Source: Stenotrophomonas maltophilia
GTDB taxonomy: Bacteria; Pseudomonadota; Gammaproteobacteria; Xanthomonadales; Xanthomonadaceae
Length of the DNA: 64,000 nucleotides
Assembly: GCF_023518235.1 (NCBI RefSeq)
Contig: NZ_CP090423.1
Span: forward strand, 1 to 64,000
Direction: 5' to 3'
Part shown: one piece after another, positions 32,806 to 41,331 of the stretch
Position numbering within the stretch: position 1 is the first letter of the stretch
Layout: the number at the start of each line of letters is the position of its first letter
Made by a program: the position numbers and the translations under genes
The notes under the pieces: generated by a model
Databases searched by the model: none
The model's input: only the letters and a program-made list of their open reading frames with translations
What the model was told of the DNA's origin: nothing

Positions 32806-33840
32806 ATGGCGAACGGATGGGAAAGGCTGGGAGAGGTGTTCGCCGGCACCGCTGCTGGGGGCAACGACTCCTATTCACGCGGCGTTTCGAAGCAGGCGCA
32901 GCTTGCGCAGCTGCTGGCTGGGGCGCAGATCAAGCAGGATGAGGCGATGGCCCGTGACGAGCTGTTGGGGTCGATGATCGCCAATGGCACCGCTCGCCCT
33001 GAAGCCACGATGCTTTCGACCATGTTGCGCATGGGCGCGGATCCTACGAAGTTCTCCGGCTACCAGGGCGATGTCCAGACGCAGGGGTTCCAATCCGAGG
33101 CGATGGACGCAGCGCGCAGCGGGAACGTGCCGCTGCTCAATGACATCATGACCGCGATCTCTGGCCGGCCCCGCCAAACGGCCACCATGAGCGAAGGCAC
33201 GCTCTTCGACCCCTATGGCGCCGTCGGCCAGTCCGTCAACGTCACGCCCGTTGGCCAGTCGACCATCGGCCAGCGCAACGCAGCTGCCGCGGCCAGTTAC
33301 GCGACTGCCGCGCGGACAAGGCAGGCGCAGCAGCTGGACCTGATGAAGGAAATGCGCGCCGGCGCTGGCGGAGCCGCCTCCCCAGGTCAGCCGAAGCGTG
33401 CCAGTGCAGCCGACATGAAGGCACAGCAGGCGGCGACCACGAAGGCTGCGCAGTTGGGCAACGTTACGCGCGGACTTGATCGCATCCAGAGCGCCCTAGG
33501 GGGGCTATCGGGGGCTCTGGTCGATACCGGGCCGCTGGACCAGTACGTGATGCGGAACACGCCCGCCGGCCAGGAGCTGGACGCCGCTGTGGGTGCGATC
33601 CAGAACTCGATGCTGGCGCTGACTCGCGTTCCAGGCGTTGGTTCGCAGTCCGACCTGGAAGCACGCATCGCCGCGCTGCAGTACCCAAGTCTCGGCGTCG
33701 CGCCGGAAGTGAACGCGCGCACCATGCGTCAGCTGCGTGACTTCGTGACCGAGCTCCAAGGCGTCAGCATTGCGCCAACCGCTGCACCCTCCGCTGGCGG
33801 CGGTGTGGATGATATTCTCGGCAAGTATGGGGTCCGCTGA
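32806..33840 (+). CDS. Ejection (internal virion) protein 3
   Basis: 344 residues, helical and Ala/Gly/Gln-rich, starting MANGWERLGEVFAGTAAGGN. The middle has a long helical stretch (AAAASYATAARTRQAQQLDL). The ending GGGVDDILGKYGV is a typical phage structural tail peptide. It overlaps the next gene by one base (TGATG). Confidence 0.65.
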   Translation: MANGWERLGEVFAGTAAGGNDSYSRGVSKQAQLAQLLAGAQIKQDEAMARDELLGSMIANGTARPEATMLSTMLRMGADPTKFSGYQGDVQTQGFQSEAMDAARSGNVPLLNDIMTAISGRPRQTATMSEGTLFDPYGAVGQSVNVTPVGQSTIGQRNAAAAASYATAARTRQAQQLDLMKEMRAGAGGAASPGQPKRASAADMKAQQAATTKAAQLGNVTRGLDRIQSALGGLSGALVDTGPLDQYVMRNTPAGQELDAAVGAIQNSMLALTRVPGVGSQSDLEARIAALQYPSLGVAPEVNARTMRQLRDFVTELQGVSIAPTAAPSAGGGVDDILGKYGVR

Positions 33841-35969
33841 TGGCCACTCTGGAGCAACTGGAACAGGCCCTGCGTGCCGCTGATGCCGCCGGCAACACCG
33901 AAGATGCTCGGCGGCTCGCACAGGCGTACAAGGCCCAGCGGGACGCGGAGCAGGGGTCTCAGGCTCCGGCTGCCAAGCCTCCAATCACGGATCTGCCGCC
34001 GGTGCAGGCCGTGGCACCCGATGGCTGGGAGTACGGCATGGGGCGTGATGCTGCCTTCGGCCTGCGCTCAATCCTCCAGGGAGGCGGCAGCCTGCTCGGT
34101 GCGCTGGGCGGTGACGCCCTCGGCGCGCTGGAGACGAAGATTACCGGCCGCCCCGTGGCCAGCTTCCGGGACAATGCTGCGCGCTTGGCCGATGTGCTGG
34201 GCCTGCCACAGGCGCAGACCGCCGGCGACCGCGTGCTGGGCGATGTCGGCGAGGCGCTGACCGGTACCGCACTGACGCTTGGCGGCGGTGCAGCCCTCAA
34301 TGCAGGGCGTGCGGTGGCACCCACGCTGACTTCAGCTGCACCGGCGCCTACGGCAGTACCTGGTCTTGCCGAGCGCGCTGGAGAATTCCTCACTGCTCAG
34401 CCAGTGCTGCAGGCGATCAGCACGATCGGCAGTTCTGGTGCGGCCGGGCTGGCCCGAGAGAGTGGCGCAGGTCCTGCTGGCCAGCTGGCGGCCGCACTTG
34501 CCGGCGGCATTGGCCCGGCGGCTCTCATGCAGGGCGGCGCTGCAGCAGTTCGAGGTGCCGTGCGTGGCCGGTCCGGTGAGGCCATGCGGAACTCCATCGC
34601 CGACTTCGAAGCGCTGGGCACGACCCCATCCGTCGGCCAGGCATCGGGTAACACCAACCTGCAGGGCGTGGAGAACCTGCTGGCGGGCGCGCCGACCAGC
34701 TCGGGCGTGATGCGCCGTTTCGCCGAAGGGCAGGGCAACGACATCGCCAAGAACCTCGGGGAGCGGTCTCGCGCACTGGCGGCAGACCCCACCCGACAGA
34801 ACGCTGGCATGGCCATCGAGAAGGGTGTCGCAGCCTTCAAGGGCGACGTCACTGCACGCCGCCGGGCACTGTATGACGCCGTCGACCAGCTGGTGCCGCC
34901 GGACACCCCGGTGCGCCTGGACCGGACCAATGCCGAACTCGCACGGCTGACCGCTGTGGACCCCGGTGCACCTGCCTCTGCGGCATCGATGATCCCGGAC
35001 GAAGTCACGCAGCTGGCCCGCAACATCGCATCCGACCTGGGCGACGGTGGCACCGCGCTGCCGTACCAGACCTTCAAGGATCTGCGGTCGAACCTGGGCA
35101 ATGGCCTGTTCGACTTCACCCTGACCCCTGACCGCGCCACGTCGCAGCTGCGCGGCGTGTACCGCGCCATGGGCGACGACATCGAGGCGGCGGTGCAGGC
35201 ACAGGGCGGCAAGGCCCCGGCAGCGCTGGCGCGGGCGAACGCCTACTTCAAGTCCACGCAGGAGCAGCTGAAGCAGCTGGAGCGCGTGGTGAACAAGGCC
35301 GGCGGCCCGGAGAAGGTCTACAACGCGGTGATGGCCGGCGCTGGCGAGGGCGGCACCACGCTGAAGCGAGTGATGGAGGCTCTGCCGGATGACGGGAAGA
35401 AGTCCCTGACGGCCGCGGTGCTGAACCGGATGGGCCGACCAACGCCGGGCCAGGCCGGGCTGCCTGCCGAGCAGTTCAGCCCCGGCACGTTTATGACCAA
35501 CTGGAGCAAGCTTTCCGACGAGGCGAGGCGGGAGCTGTTCGGCCACTACGGGCCGGGCTTCGCCAAGGATATGGACCAGATCGCCCGGGTGGCCGACAAC
35601 ATCAAGAGCGGGTCGCAGGTGTTCGCCAACCCGAGCGGCACAGGAAATCGCGCTGCAGCGTATACCTATGGTGCCGCGCTGGTGGCCTCGCTGATGGACC
35701 TTACTGGTACATCCACAGGCACTCTGCTGCTAGGTGGAGCGGGGGCGAATGTCGCTGCCCGCATCTTGACCTACCCGCCAGCTGTGCGCTGGCTTTCTCG
35801 AGCGACCACGGCGCCAGTAGGGTCGGTGATCGGATCGCTCGCATCCTTGCGCAACATTGCGTCCAGCACTGGTGATCAAAAACTGGCGGACATTGCCGCA
35901 GAACTAGAGAAAGTAATGCCCGACGAACAGAAGGGCGCAAACAACGGTACCGACAATCGACAAAAATAG
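33840..35969 (+). CDS. Large ejection protein (internal virion protein 4)
   Basis: 709 residues. The N-terminal motif LEQALRAADAAGNTEDARRL is a common anchor of large phage ejection proteins (P22 gp16-like class). A glycine/alanine-rich hydrophobic region (~150-230) could insert in membranes. The C-terminal half is helical. No transglycosylase motif was seen. The last 66 bp overlap an opposite-strand cargo gene. Confidence 0.72.
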   Translation: MATLEQLEQALRAADAAGNTEDARRLAQAYKAQRDAEQGSQAPAAKPPITDLPPVQAVAPDGWEYGMGRDAAFGLRSILQGGGSLLGALGGDALGALETKITGRPVASFRDNAARLADVLGLPQAQTAGDRVLGDVGEALTGTALTLGGGAALNAGRAVAPTLTSAAPAPTAVPGLAERAGEFLTAQPVLQAISTIGSSGAAGLARESGAGPAGQLAAALAGGIGPAALMQGGAAAVRGAVRGRSGEAMRNSIADFEALGTTPSVGQASGNTNLQGVENLLAGAPTSSGVMRRFAEGQGNDIAKNLGERSRALAADPTRQNAGMAIEKGVAAFKGDVTARRRALYDAVDQLVPPDTPVRLDRTNAELARLTAVDPGAPASAASMIPDEVTQLARNIASDLGDGGTALPYQTFKDLRSNLGNGLFDFTLTPDRATSQLRGVYRAMGDDIEAAVQAQGGKAPAALARANAYFKSTQEQLKQLERVVNKAGGPEKVYNAVMAGAGEGGTTLKRVMEALPDDGKKSLTAAVLNRMGRPTPGQAGLPAEQFSPGTFMTNWSKLSDEARRELFGHYGPGFAKDMDQIARVADNIKSGSQVFANPSGTGNRAAAYTYGAALVASLMDLTGTSTGTLLLGGAGANVAARILTYPPAVRWLSRATTAPVGSVIGSLASLRNIASSTGDQKLADIAAELEKVMPDEQKGANNGTDNRQK

Positions 35970-36098
35970 CGCTATCAACAGGCCCCAGCCTTTGAGTCCA
36001 AGGCTGGCCTCGTGCTTCCGCTCCCAGTCCTTCCGCCGGATCTCGCTCCACGCCTTCTCCGGGTGGAACTGCCCCGCATCCTTGAATCTGTCGTCCAT
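35904..36098 (-). CDS. Small membrane cargo protein
   Basis: 64 residues: charged N-terminal half (MDDRFKDAGQFHPEKAWSEI) then a helix ending in the membrane (LKGWGLLIALFLSIVGTVVC). AGGAA precedes the ATG. It reads against the late genes and follows the lipoprotein gene, so the two may form a lysogen-expressed operon, for example for superinfection exclusion. Its 3' end overlaps the ejection gene. Codon use is more AT-rich than the neighbours. Confidence 0.6.
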   Translation of the reverse strand: MDDRFKDAGQFHPEKAWSEIRRKDWERKHEASLGLKGWGLLIALFLSIVGTVVCALLFVGHYFL

Positions 36099-36111
36099 TT
36101 TCAGTTCCTTG

Positions 36112-36498
36112 TTAGAAGTCGAGTAGTTGGGTCGTGCCGCTGCCACCGCATTCAAAGGGGAGTGCCTCATGAGCGGACGCCTCTCTGACGCGCGGTATGA
36201 CCCAGGCCGGGACCTGATCGGCGTAGCAGTATGGCTGGGATCCCCCCATGCGGCTGTACGCGCTTCTTCCACCGCAGACCTCTCCGATGGAGTCCTTGTC
36301 ATCGGGGCACGCGCATTCGCCACCGTACTCAAGCTTCGCAAGTGCTGTTGCGATGTAGGCGATTGAAACGTCACTCTTCGCAGCCATCACAGCACGATTC
36401 TGTTCCAGCATCCCTGAGCAGTACGCCGGCTGTCCAAATGTCGAGCACCCGCCAAGCACAACGGTAGCTGCCAAAATTACTATTCCCTTCCAGCCCAT
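36112..36498 (-). CDS. Putative lipoprotein encoded by the prophage
   Basis: 128 residues. Signal peptide with lipobox LGGC (Cys18), so lipidated and probably outer-membrane or periplasm-facing. The mature part has seven cysteines besides the lipid one (YCSGM, GECACPDD, EVCGG, PYCYAD, FECGG), implying disulfides. GGGAGG precedes the start. Phage lipoproteins expressed by lysogens often block receptors; that is an inference here. Confidence 0.65.
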   Translation of the reverse strand: MGWKGIVILAATVVLGGCSTFGQPAYCSGMLEQNRAVMAAKSDVSIAYIATALAKLEYGGECACPDDKDSIGEVCGGRSAYSRMGGSQPYCYADQVPAWVIPRVREASAHEALPFECGGSGTTQLLDF

Positions 36499-36612
36499 GA
36501 TGCCTCCCTGCGTTACCCGGATGGTACCACCAGCCCCGGCCGCCCCCCGCGCCCATTGAAGGGCAGGGGCCGGGGGGTAGGGTGGCCCGTATCGTTCAGT
36601 CCAGAGGCCGCC

Positions 36613-36894
36613 ATGCTGTCAGCCGCCATCGTCGTCACCGGGAAAGGCATGTTCATTGAGTGGCCGGGGTGCCCCGACGACGAGTTCACCGTTCCGCTGC
36701 ATGCCGATGCCGTCATCCTGTTCCGGCGGGTCGCGTCTAGCCCAGCATGTTTTGAAGCAGTGGCAGTGCTTTCTGCCAGTTGTCCAGACCGGCATCCACC
36801 AGCTTCAGTACAAGGTGTTTGGTGGTCTCGCCCGGCAGCTCTCGAAGCTGATCGAGGAATCGCTGCTTATCGGGCGGAGGCAGATCCGAGCTGA
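36613..36894 (+). pseudogene. Small rightward gene with replaced 3' end (likely remnant)
   Basis: AGAGG precedes the ATG, and the first ~42 codons have strong GC-ending codon use (SAAIVVTGKGMFIEWPGCPD; FTVPLHADAVILFRRVAS). The codon pattern collapses exactly where the opposite-strand gene ends (36737), and the frame then runs on through antisense DNA. This suggests that the cargo gene was inserted into the 3' part of a small late gene. It may still make a chimeric 93-residue product. Confidence 0.4.
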
Positions 36895-37216
36895 GCACCT
36901 TGGCCTCGATGAGTGCCTTTAGCGTGTCGTCGTGAAGTTTGATCGTGACGACACCGAGGATTGCGCCCAATCCGCCATCGTCAGCCAGAAAATCCATACC
37001 TCGAGCGGTAATGGTTGCCTGCATGAGCATGTTTCCACGGTCCAAGCTGCCAAGCCATTGGCCCTTCACTAGACCGTGCTCATGCAAGTAGGCGATGTTC
37101 ACGTTGGCCCTATTGAACTCACCCTGGGCCATCGTCCCTGCATCGACTGGCTCCGGGTAGCTCTCGGCCAAACGCTGGAGCAATTGCAGCTGGTATGCCC
37201 TGTCAAGTAGTTCCAT
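36737..37216 (-). CDS. Winged-helix-like cargo protein of unknown function
   Basis: 159 residues from the ATG at 37216 behind GGAGACGG. Residues 1-75 look like a winged helix (YQLQLLQRLAESYPEPVDAG; NIAYLHEHGLVKGQW; ITARGMDFLADDGG). The C-terminal half is a helical domain (DKQRFLDQLRELPGETTKHL). Similar two-domain proteins occur in prophages and mobile elements without known role. It faces away from the endolysin gene, and its AT content is above the phage average. Confidence 0.6.
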   Translation of the reverse strand: MELLDRAYQLQLLQRLAESYPEPVDAGTMAQGEFNRANVNIAYLHEHGLVKGQWLGSLDRGNMLMQATITARGMDFLADDGGLGAILGVVTIKLHDDTLKALIEAKVLSSDLPPPDKQRFLDQLRELPGETTKHLVLKLVDAGLDNWQKALPLLQNMLG

Positions 37217-37340
37217 CTGTCCGTCTCCGGTAGTGGTTGGGTTGGTTGGCGCCGCCAACTCTACCGGAGAACGGATTCCTCCCATTGATCGCCGCCCCCC
37301 AAAAGGCACCGTAGGCCCATCACTTCCAAGGGGGCCGACA

Positions 37341-37832
37341 GTGGCACGAATCACAGCACAGGAGGCGGGCGGGCAGAACGTCGTGGCGTTCCTGGACATG
37401 CTGGCCTGGTCCGAAGGGACCGATAACGGCCGGCAGCCGACTAAGCAGAACGGCTACGACGTCCTGGTGGGCGGCGGCCTGTTCACCGACCTCAGCAAGC
37501 ACCCCGGCAAGCTGGTGCGGCTCAACGCCACGCTGAAGTCCACCGCGGCCGGCCGCTACCAGTTCCTGCAGCGCACCTGGAGCGTGCTGCAGGCGCGGCT
37601 GAAGCTGCCGGACTTCGGCCCGCTGAGCCAGGACAAGGCCTGCATCGAACTGATCCGCGGCCGCCGCGCGCTCGATGCGGTGAAGGCCGGCCAATTCGAC
37701 CGCGCCGTGGCCCTGTGCGCCAAGGAGTGGGCCAGCCTGCCGGGCGCCGGCTATGGCCAGCATGAGCAGAGCCTGGAGAAGCTGCGGCAGATCTACAAGA
37801 AGGCCGGCGGCACTCTGGGTGGGGGCGTATGA
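37341..37832 (+). CDS. Endolysin, lambda R-type transglycosylase
   Basis: 163 residues from the GTG at 37341 behind AAGGGGG. It aligns by eye with lambda R: FLDMLAWSEGTDNGRQ with catalytic Glu25, then NGYDVLVGGGLFTDLSKHP, LKSTAAGRYQFLQRTW and WASLPGAGYGQHE. R-type enzymes cut peptidoglycan glycan strands by lytic transglycosylation. There is no signal peptide, so it needs a holin. Confidence 0.95.
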   Translation: MARITAQEAGGQNVVAFLDMLAWSEGTDNGRQPTKQNGYDVLVGGGLFTDLSKHPGKLVRLNATLKSTAAGRYQFLQRTWSVLQARLKLPDFGPLSQDKACIELIRGRRALDAVKAGQFDRAVALCAKEWASLPGAGYGQHEQSLEKLRQIYKKAGGTLGGGV

Positions 37833-38146
37833 GCATGGAAGCCCAGCCGAGCCAGGACGGCCGCACCCGCGTTTCCCTCGGCCCGGTGGAAAAGTGGTTC
37901 GTGACCGCTTTCGCCGGATTCATCGTTGCTGGCGGGTACTGGCTGATCAGTTCCATGCAGGCGGTGCTGACCCAGCAGCAGGTCACGAACCAGCAGATGG
38001 CCACCGTGCAGCAGCAGCTGCAGACCTTCAACACGCAGCTGGCCGACGTGCCGGCGCTGAAGCTCGAGCTGGCCAAGCAGGCCGTGCAGGTCGAGCAGAA
38101 CAAGGCTGACATCAAGGAGCTGAAACAGCTCAGGGGGCTGAAGTGA
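37829..38146 (+). CDS. Membrane-anchored coiled-coil lysis-region protein
   Basis: 105 residues. One membrane helix (WFVTAFAGFIVAGGYWLIS, ~24-42) then a Gln-rich coiled coil to the end (LTQQQVTNQQMATVQQQLQT). Position suggests a holin partner, antiholin or a second holin, but the single helix with long coil is not diagnostic. 4-bp overlaps on both sides. Confidence 0.6.
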   Translation: MSMEAQPSQDGRTRVSLGPVEKWFVTAFAGFIVAGGYWLISSMQAVLTQQQVTNQQMATVQQQLQTFNTQLADVPALKLELAKQAVQVEQNKADIKELKQLRGLK

Positions 38147-38382
38147 AGGACCGATTCAACTGGCAGGGCGTCGCCGGCCGGGCCAGCACCTGGCTGGCCA
38201 CCCTTGCTGCCGCCGCAGCCGCTGCGCTCGGCGCCTACGCGCTGATGCCGGAGCGGGCGCAGAACCTGTTCCCCGAGTGGGGCCTGATCGTGCTGGGCGG
38301 CCTGGCCGTCGGCGGCGCCTTCCTGGTTCCCGTGGCCACCAGCTTCAAGCAGAAACCCAAGAGCCCAAAGGAGGGCGTATGA
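38143..38382 (+). CDS. Holin candidate
   Basis: 79 residues with two membrane helices (TWLATLAAAAAAALGAYALM and GLIVLGGLAVGGAFLVPVAT) and a charged C-terminus (SFKQKPKSPKEGV), the class II holin plan. It lies in the lysis cassette after the endolysin. It would time release of the endolysin. Confidence 0.65.
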   Translation: MKDRFNWQGVAGRASTWLATLAAAAAAALGAYALMPERAQNLFPEWGLIVLGGLAVGGAFLVPVATSFKQKPKSPKEGV

Positions 38383-38768
38383 CCCAGCACTACATCGGTT
38401 CGAAGATCATCGAGGCATGGCCCGCACAGAAGGACGGCGCGGACGGATACTCGGTGAAGTACGCCGACGGCTACATCAGCTGGTCGCCCAAGGATGTGTT
38501 CGAAGCGGCCTACCTGCCGATCGGCCACGTCGGTCATCTGCCGCCGCATGTGCAGCGCATGGTCGGCGAACTGGAGCAGCTGAACGACAAGATCAGCAAG
38601 CTCGGCAAGTTCCAGGGCACCGACATCTACTCCAGCCTGTCGGAAGACGAGCGCGCCGATCTGGATGCGCAGGGCAAGTGCATGGTCGGCTACTGGAACG
38701 CGCTGCTGTCCCGTGTCAATCGCGCCCGTGCTGAGTACGAGGTCGCTGAAGCAGGTCCAGCGGCATGA
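38379..38768 (+). CDS. Acb2/Tad1 hairpin-domain protein, Tad1-like anti-defence candidate
   Basis: 129 residues in two parts. Residues ~4-47 (YIGSKIIEAWPAQ, then GYSVKYADGYISWSPKDVFE) form the beta module often seen at the N-terminus of Tad1-like and related phage proteins. Residues ~56-123 (LPPHVQRMVGELEQLNDKIS, then LSEDERADLDAQGKCMVGYW) form the helical hairpin shared by Tad1 and Acb2, proteins that sponge Thoeris gcADPR or CBASS cyclic nucleotides. Recognition is from memory of the families. Located in the lysis operon with 4-bp overlaps. Confidence 0.65.
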   Translation: MTQHYIGSKIIEAWPAQKDGADGYSVKYADGYISWSPKDVFEAAYLPIGHVGHLPPHVQRMVGELEQLNDKISKLGKFQGTDIYSSLSEDERADLDAQGKCMVGYWNALLSRVNRARAEYEVAEAGPAA

Positions 38769-38911
38769 AGCCCATCACCCACAACCCCTACACCGGGATG
38801 CCGCGTGATCCCCGCGACATCAAGAGCGATCCCATGGCGGTGCTGTGCGTGAAGCCTGGAGCCCCGCTGATGGCATATGCACAGCGGCCAGCAGGACAGC
38901 GGCCGTGCTGA
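38765..38911 (+). CDS. Small phage protein in the lysis operon
   Basis: 48 residues (MKPITHNPYTGMPRDPRDIK). It bridges the Tad1-like gene (4-bp overlap) and the i-spanin start (7-bp overlap). Function unknown. Compact overlaps support translation. Confidence 0.5.
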   Translation: MKPITHNPYTGMPRDPRDIKSDPMAVLCVKPGAPLMAYAQRPAGQRPC

Positions 38912-39339
38912 TCCCTGACCCGCTGCAACCCTACGCGAAGCTGATCACTGCGGCCCTATGGGCGGCAGTGGCAGCAGCCTTGATTCTGATGGGCGCCCGG
39001 CTCGGGTCGGATTACCGGATCAAGAAGGACCAGGCTCTGATCGCCGCTGCCGAGAAGCAGCGCGACAAGGCCCAGGCCGCTTCCGACGAGAATCTTCGCG
39101 CGGCCACCGCCGCCGGCCAGCTGCTGCAGGAAGTGAACAGGCAGACCCAGGCGTCGATCGATGCGGCCGAGGCAGCCCGAAAGGCCTCCGATGCTGCGGC
39201 CCGCCGTGCCGAAAAGGCAGCGGCTGAGGGTCAGCGACGCGCCACTGCCGCGGAGAAGGCCCTGGAGGCCGCCAAGACCCAGCCCGCGTGCCGGGCACAA
39301 CTGGAGCAGACCCTGTGCGATTCCATCCCGCTGCTTTGA
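38905..39339 (+). CDS. Rz-like inner-membrane spanin
   Basis: 144 residues from a GTG. One N-terminal membrane helix (LITAALWAAVAAALILMGAR) then a long periplasmic coiled coil (Ala/Glu/Lys/Arg-rich), ending CRAQLEQTLCDSIPLL. With Rz1 it bridges both membranes and fuses them at the last step of lysis. Length and order fit i-spanins. Confidence 0.8.
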   Translation: MLIPDPLQPYAKLITAALWAAVAAALILMGARLGSDYRIKKDQALIAAAEKQRDKAQAASDENLRAATAAGQLLQEVNRQTQASIDAAEAARKASDAAARRAEKAAAEGQRRATAAEKALEAAKTQPACRAQLEQTLCDSIPLL

Positions 39340-39590
39340 TGCTGCTGGTGCTGGCCGGCTGCACCCACAAACCGGAGCGGCCGAAGCTACCCGAGGTGGT
39401 TCACGTCCCCGTCGAGAAGCTGGTGCCCGTCGACGCCCGCCTGACCAAACCGTGCCCGGCCAAGCGCGCCAGGTCCCGCACGGTTGAGGCGGTGGTGGCC
39501 GCCTACAACGCCAACCTGATCGTGCTGCAGGACTGCGACAACCGCATGGGCGAGATCCGCAGCCTGGGTGAGGGGAAGACCCAGCCGTGA
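39288..39590 (+). CDS. Rz1-like outer-membrane lipoprotein spanin
   Basis: Up to 100 residues. Lipobox LAGC (Cys25 from the GTG at 39288), followed by a proline-rich segment (HKPERPKLPEVVHVPVEK). It overlaps the Rz 3' end in another frame, the usual embedded or overlapping spanin layout. A start at the ATG 39339 would leave a very short signal (MLLVLAGC), so 39288 is preferred. Confidence 0.75.
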   Translation: MPGTTGADPVRFHPAALMLLVLAGCTHKPERPKLPEVVHVPVEKLVPVDARLTKPCPAKRARSRTVEAVVAAYNANLIVLQDCDNRMGEIRSLGEGKTQP

Positions 39591-40582
39591 GCAAGGTCAA
39601 GCTCCAGGACAACCTCGGCCGTGTGGTGAACATCAATGCTGATGCCACCAAGGGCGCCATCGTGGGCGTCAACCTGTACGGACCAGATGGGGAGACGCTG
39701 ATCGATCCGGCGTCGCTGGGGCTCGGTGGCGGCGGGAGCAGCAGCACGCCCTGGGACAGCCTGTCCGGCATCCCGCGCAACATCAACGCCTTGGCCCAGC
39801 TGTCGGGTATTGGCTACCCGGTTCTGGTCGGCCCTGCCGACTGGCGCATGCGGACCTTCCGTGCCGGCGGCGGCATCACCGTCGTCAACGGTAATGGCCG
39901 CGATGGCGACACTGTGGTGCGGCTGGAAGAAGTTGGGAACACCGAAGACGGCCAGGCGCTGTTGAAGATCACCCGCGACGTGTACGGCCGCGTCATCGCC
40001 ACCGCGGCAGCGACAACCGACGACTTGGCCGAGGGCGGGAGCAATCTGTACTTCACCGCCGCGCGTGCTGATGCACGGGCCGATGCGCGCATCGCTGCGC
40101 AGAAGGGCCAGCCCAACGGTATTACGCCGCTGGACGCCGCCAGCAAGATCCCGACGCAGTACCTGCCGGCGCTTGCGATCACGGCCACCTATGTGGTGAA
40201 CAGTGAGGCCGCGCAGCTGGCGCTGGTGGTGGAGGAGGGCGACGTAGCCGTCCGCACGGACCAGAACCGCACCTACATCCAGAACGGCGGTACCAGCGGC
40301 ACGATGGCTGACTGGACCCAGCTGCTGATGCCCGCAGCACCGGTGCAGTCGGTAAACGGCAAGACGGGCACGGTGGTGCTGACGTTGGCCGACCTTGGCG
40401 CAGCACCTGCGGCCGCTCCCGCCATGACATTGGCCGCTGCCAACGCGCTGACTGGCGTGCAGGACTTCCAGGTGGTGGGCATCACCGACCTGAGCGGCGG
40501 CCGTGAGCTGTGCTGGTACGACGCTACTGTGGCCACCGGCACGAAGTGGCGCCGCTTCTCCGACCGGAGCATCGCAAACTGA
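39587..40582 (+). CDS. Tail fibre protein
   Basis: 331 residues. GSNLYFTAARADARADARIA and PVQSVNGKTGTVVLTLADLG are recurring phage fibre motifs, the latter from shaft segments. A glycine/serine linker (GLGGGGSSS) separates a small N-terminal domain that could attach to the tail. The C-terminus (LCWYDATVATGTKWRRFSD) is a short tip module. Host recognition is inferred. Confidence 0.8.
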   Translation: MSKVKLQDNLGRVVNINADATKGAIVGVNLYGPDGETLIDPASLGLGGGGSSSTPWDSLSGIPRNINALAQLSGIGYPVLVGPADWRMRTFRAGGGITVVNGNGRDGDTVVRLEEVGNTEDGQALLKITRDVYGRVIATAAATTDDLAEGGSNLYFTAARADARADARIAAQKGQPNGITPLDAASKIPTQYLPALAITATYVVNSEAAQLALVVEEGDVAVRTDQNRTYIQNGGTSGTMADWTQLLMPAAPVQSVNGKTGTVVLTLADLGAAPAAAPAMTLAAANALTGVQDFQVVGITDLSGGRELCWYDATVATGTKWRRFSDRSIAN

Positions 40583-41322
40583 TGGCCCTCGATCCATCCA
40601 TTTCGATCATCCGCGGGTTGCAGGCCTCGGTGGGCCTCAACGGCCGCACGGTGAGCGTGTCGCCTGGCATGTGCTATCTGCCGGGTCCCATCCGCATGCT
40701 GTTCGACGGCACGGCCTCGGTGGACATCCCCACCGGCCAGCCCAACACGTTTTTCCACCTGTATGGCTACGACAGCGGCGGCGGCGTGGGCGCGCTGGAA
40801 GCCAGCACCGTGGCGCCGGCGGCACCGTACCTGGGCACGGCCCGCTACAAGACCGGCGACCCGACGCGCCGCTACCTGATCTCCGGCCGCACCAATGCCA
40901 GCGGCGTGCTGCGGCCTGGCCGCCACACCCGGCCGGCCGAGATGGGCAACCGCGTGATGCTGGATGCCGCCAGCGCGGCCGGATCGGTCCCGGTGACCCT
41001 CTTGTCTGGCCTGGTGTCGACCACTCCGCAGACCATCGATCTGTCCTCGGTTCTGCCGTCTACTGCCACTCGCGCGATCGTGCAGGTGCTGAATCCATCG
41101 AGTTTCACGCTCTACACCTCGCGGTCGGACGTCGGCGCGCCCTCGCCTTCCAATTACCAGTACGCGGCCATTGCCGGCAGCTGCCCGGTGCTGGACGTGA
41201 CCCTGGACGCCAATCGGCAGTTCACCGTGCTGCTGAGCGCTACCAACATTCTCGGCGGGATCATCGCGCTCCTGACCGGTTCCGTTTCCATCAACCTGGT
41301 CGGCTACGAGTTCGACCGATAG
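40582..41322 (+). CDS. Tail fibre-associated protein
   Basis: 246 residues, beta-rich (ISIIRGLQASVGLNGRTVSV; PNTFFHLYGYDSGGGVGALE). Its start overlaps the fibre stop (TGATG). It may be a fibre connector or tip. No enzymatic motif. Confidence 0.65.
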   Translation: MALDPSISIIRGLQASVGLNGRTVSVSPGMCYLPGPIRMLFDGTASVDIPTGQPNTFFHLYGYDSGGGVGALEASTVAPAAPYLGTARYKTGDPTRRYLISGRTNASGVLRPGRHTRPAEMGNRVMLDAASAAGSVPVTLLSGLVSTTPQTIDLSSVLPSTATRAIVQVLNPSSFTLYTSRSDVGAPSPSNYQYAAIAGSCPVLDVTLDANRQFTVLLSATNILGGIIALLTGSVSINLVGYEFDR

Positions 41323-41331
41323 GAGAGCCCC

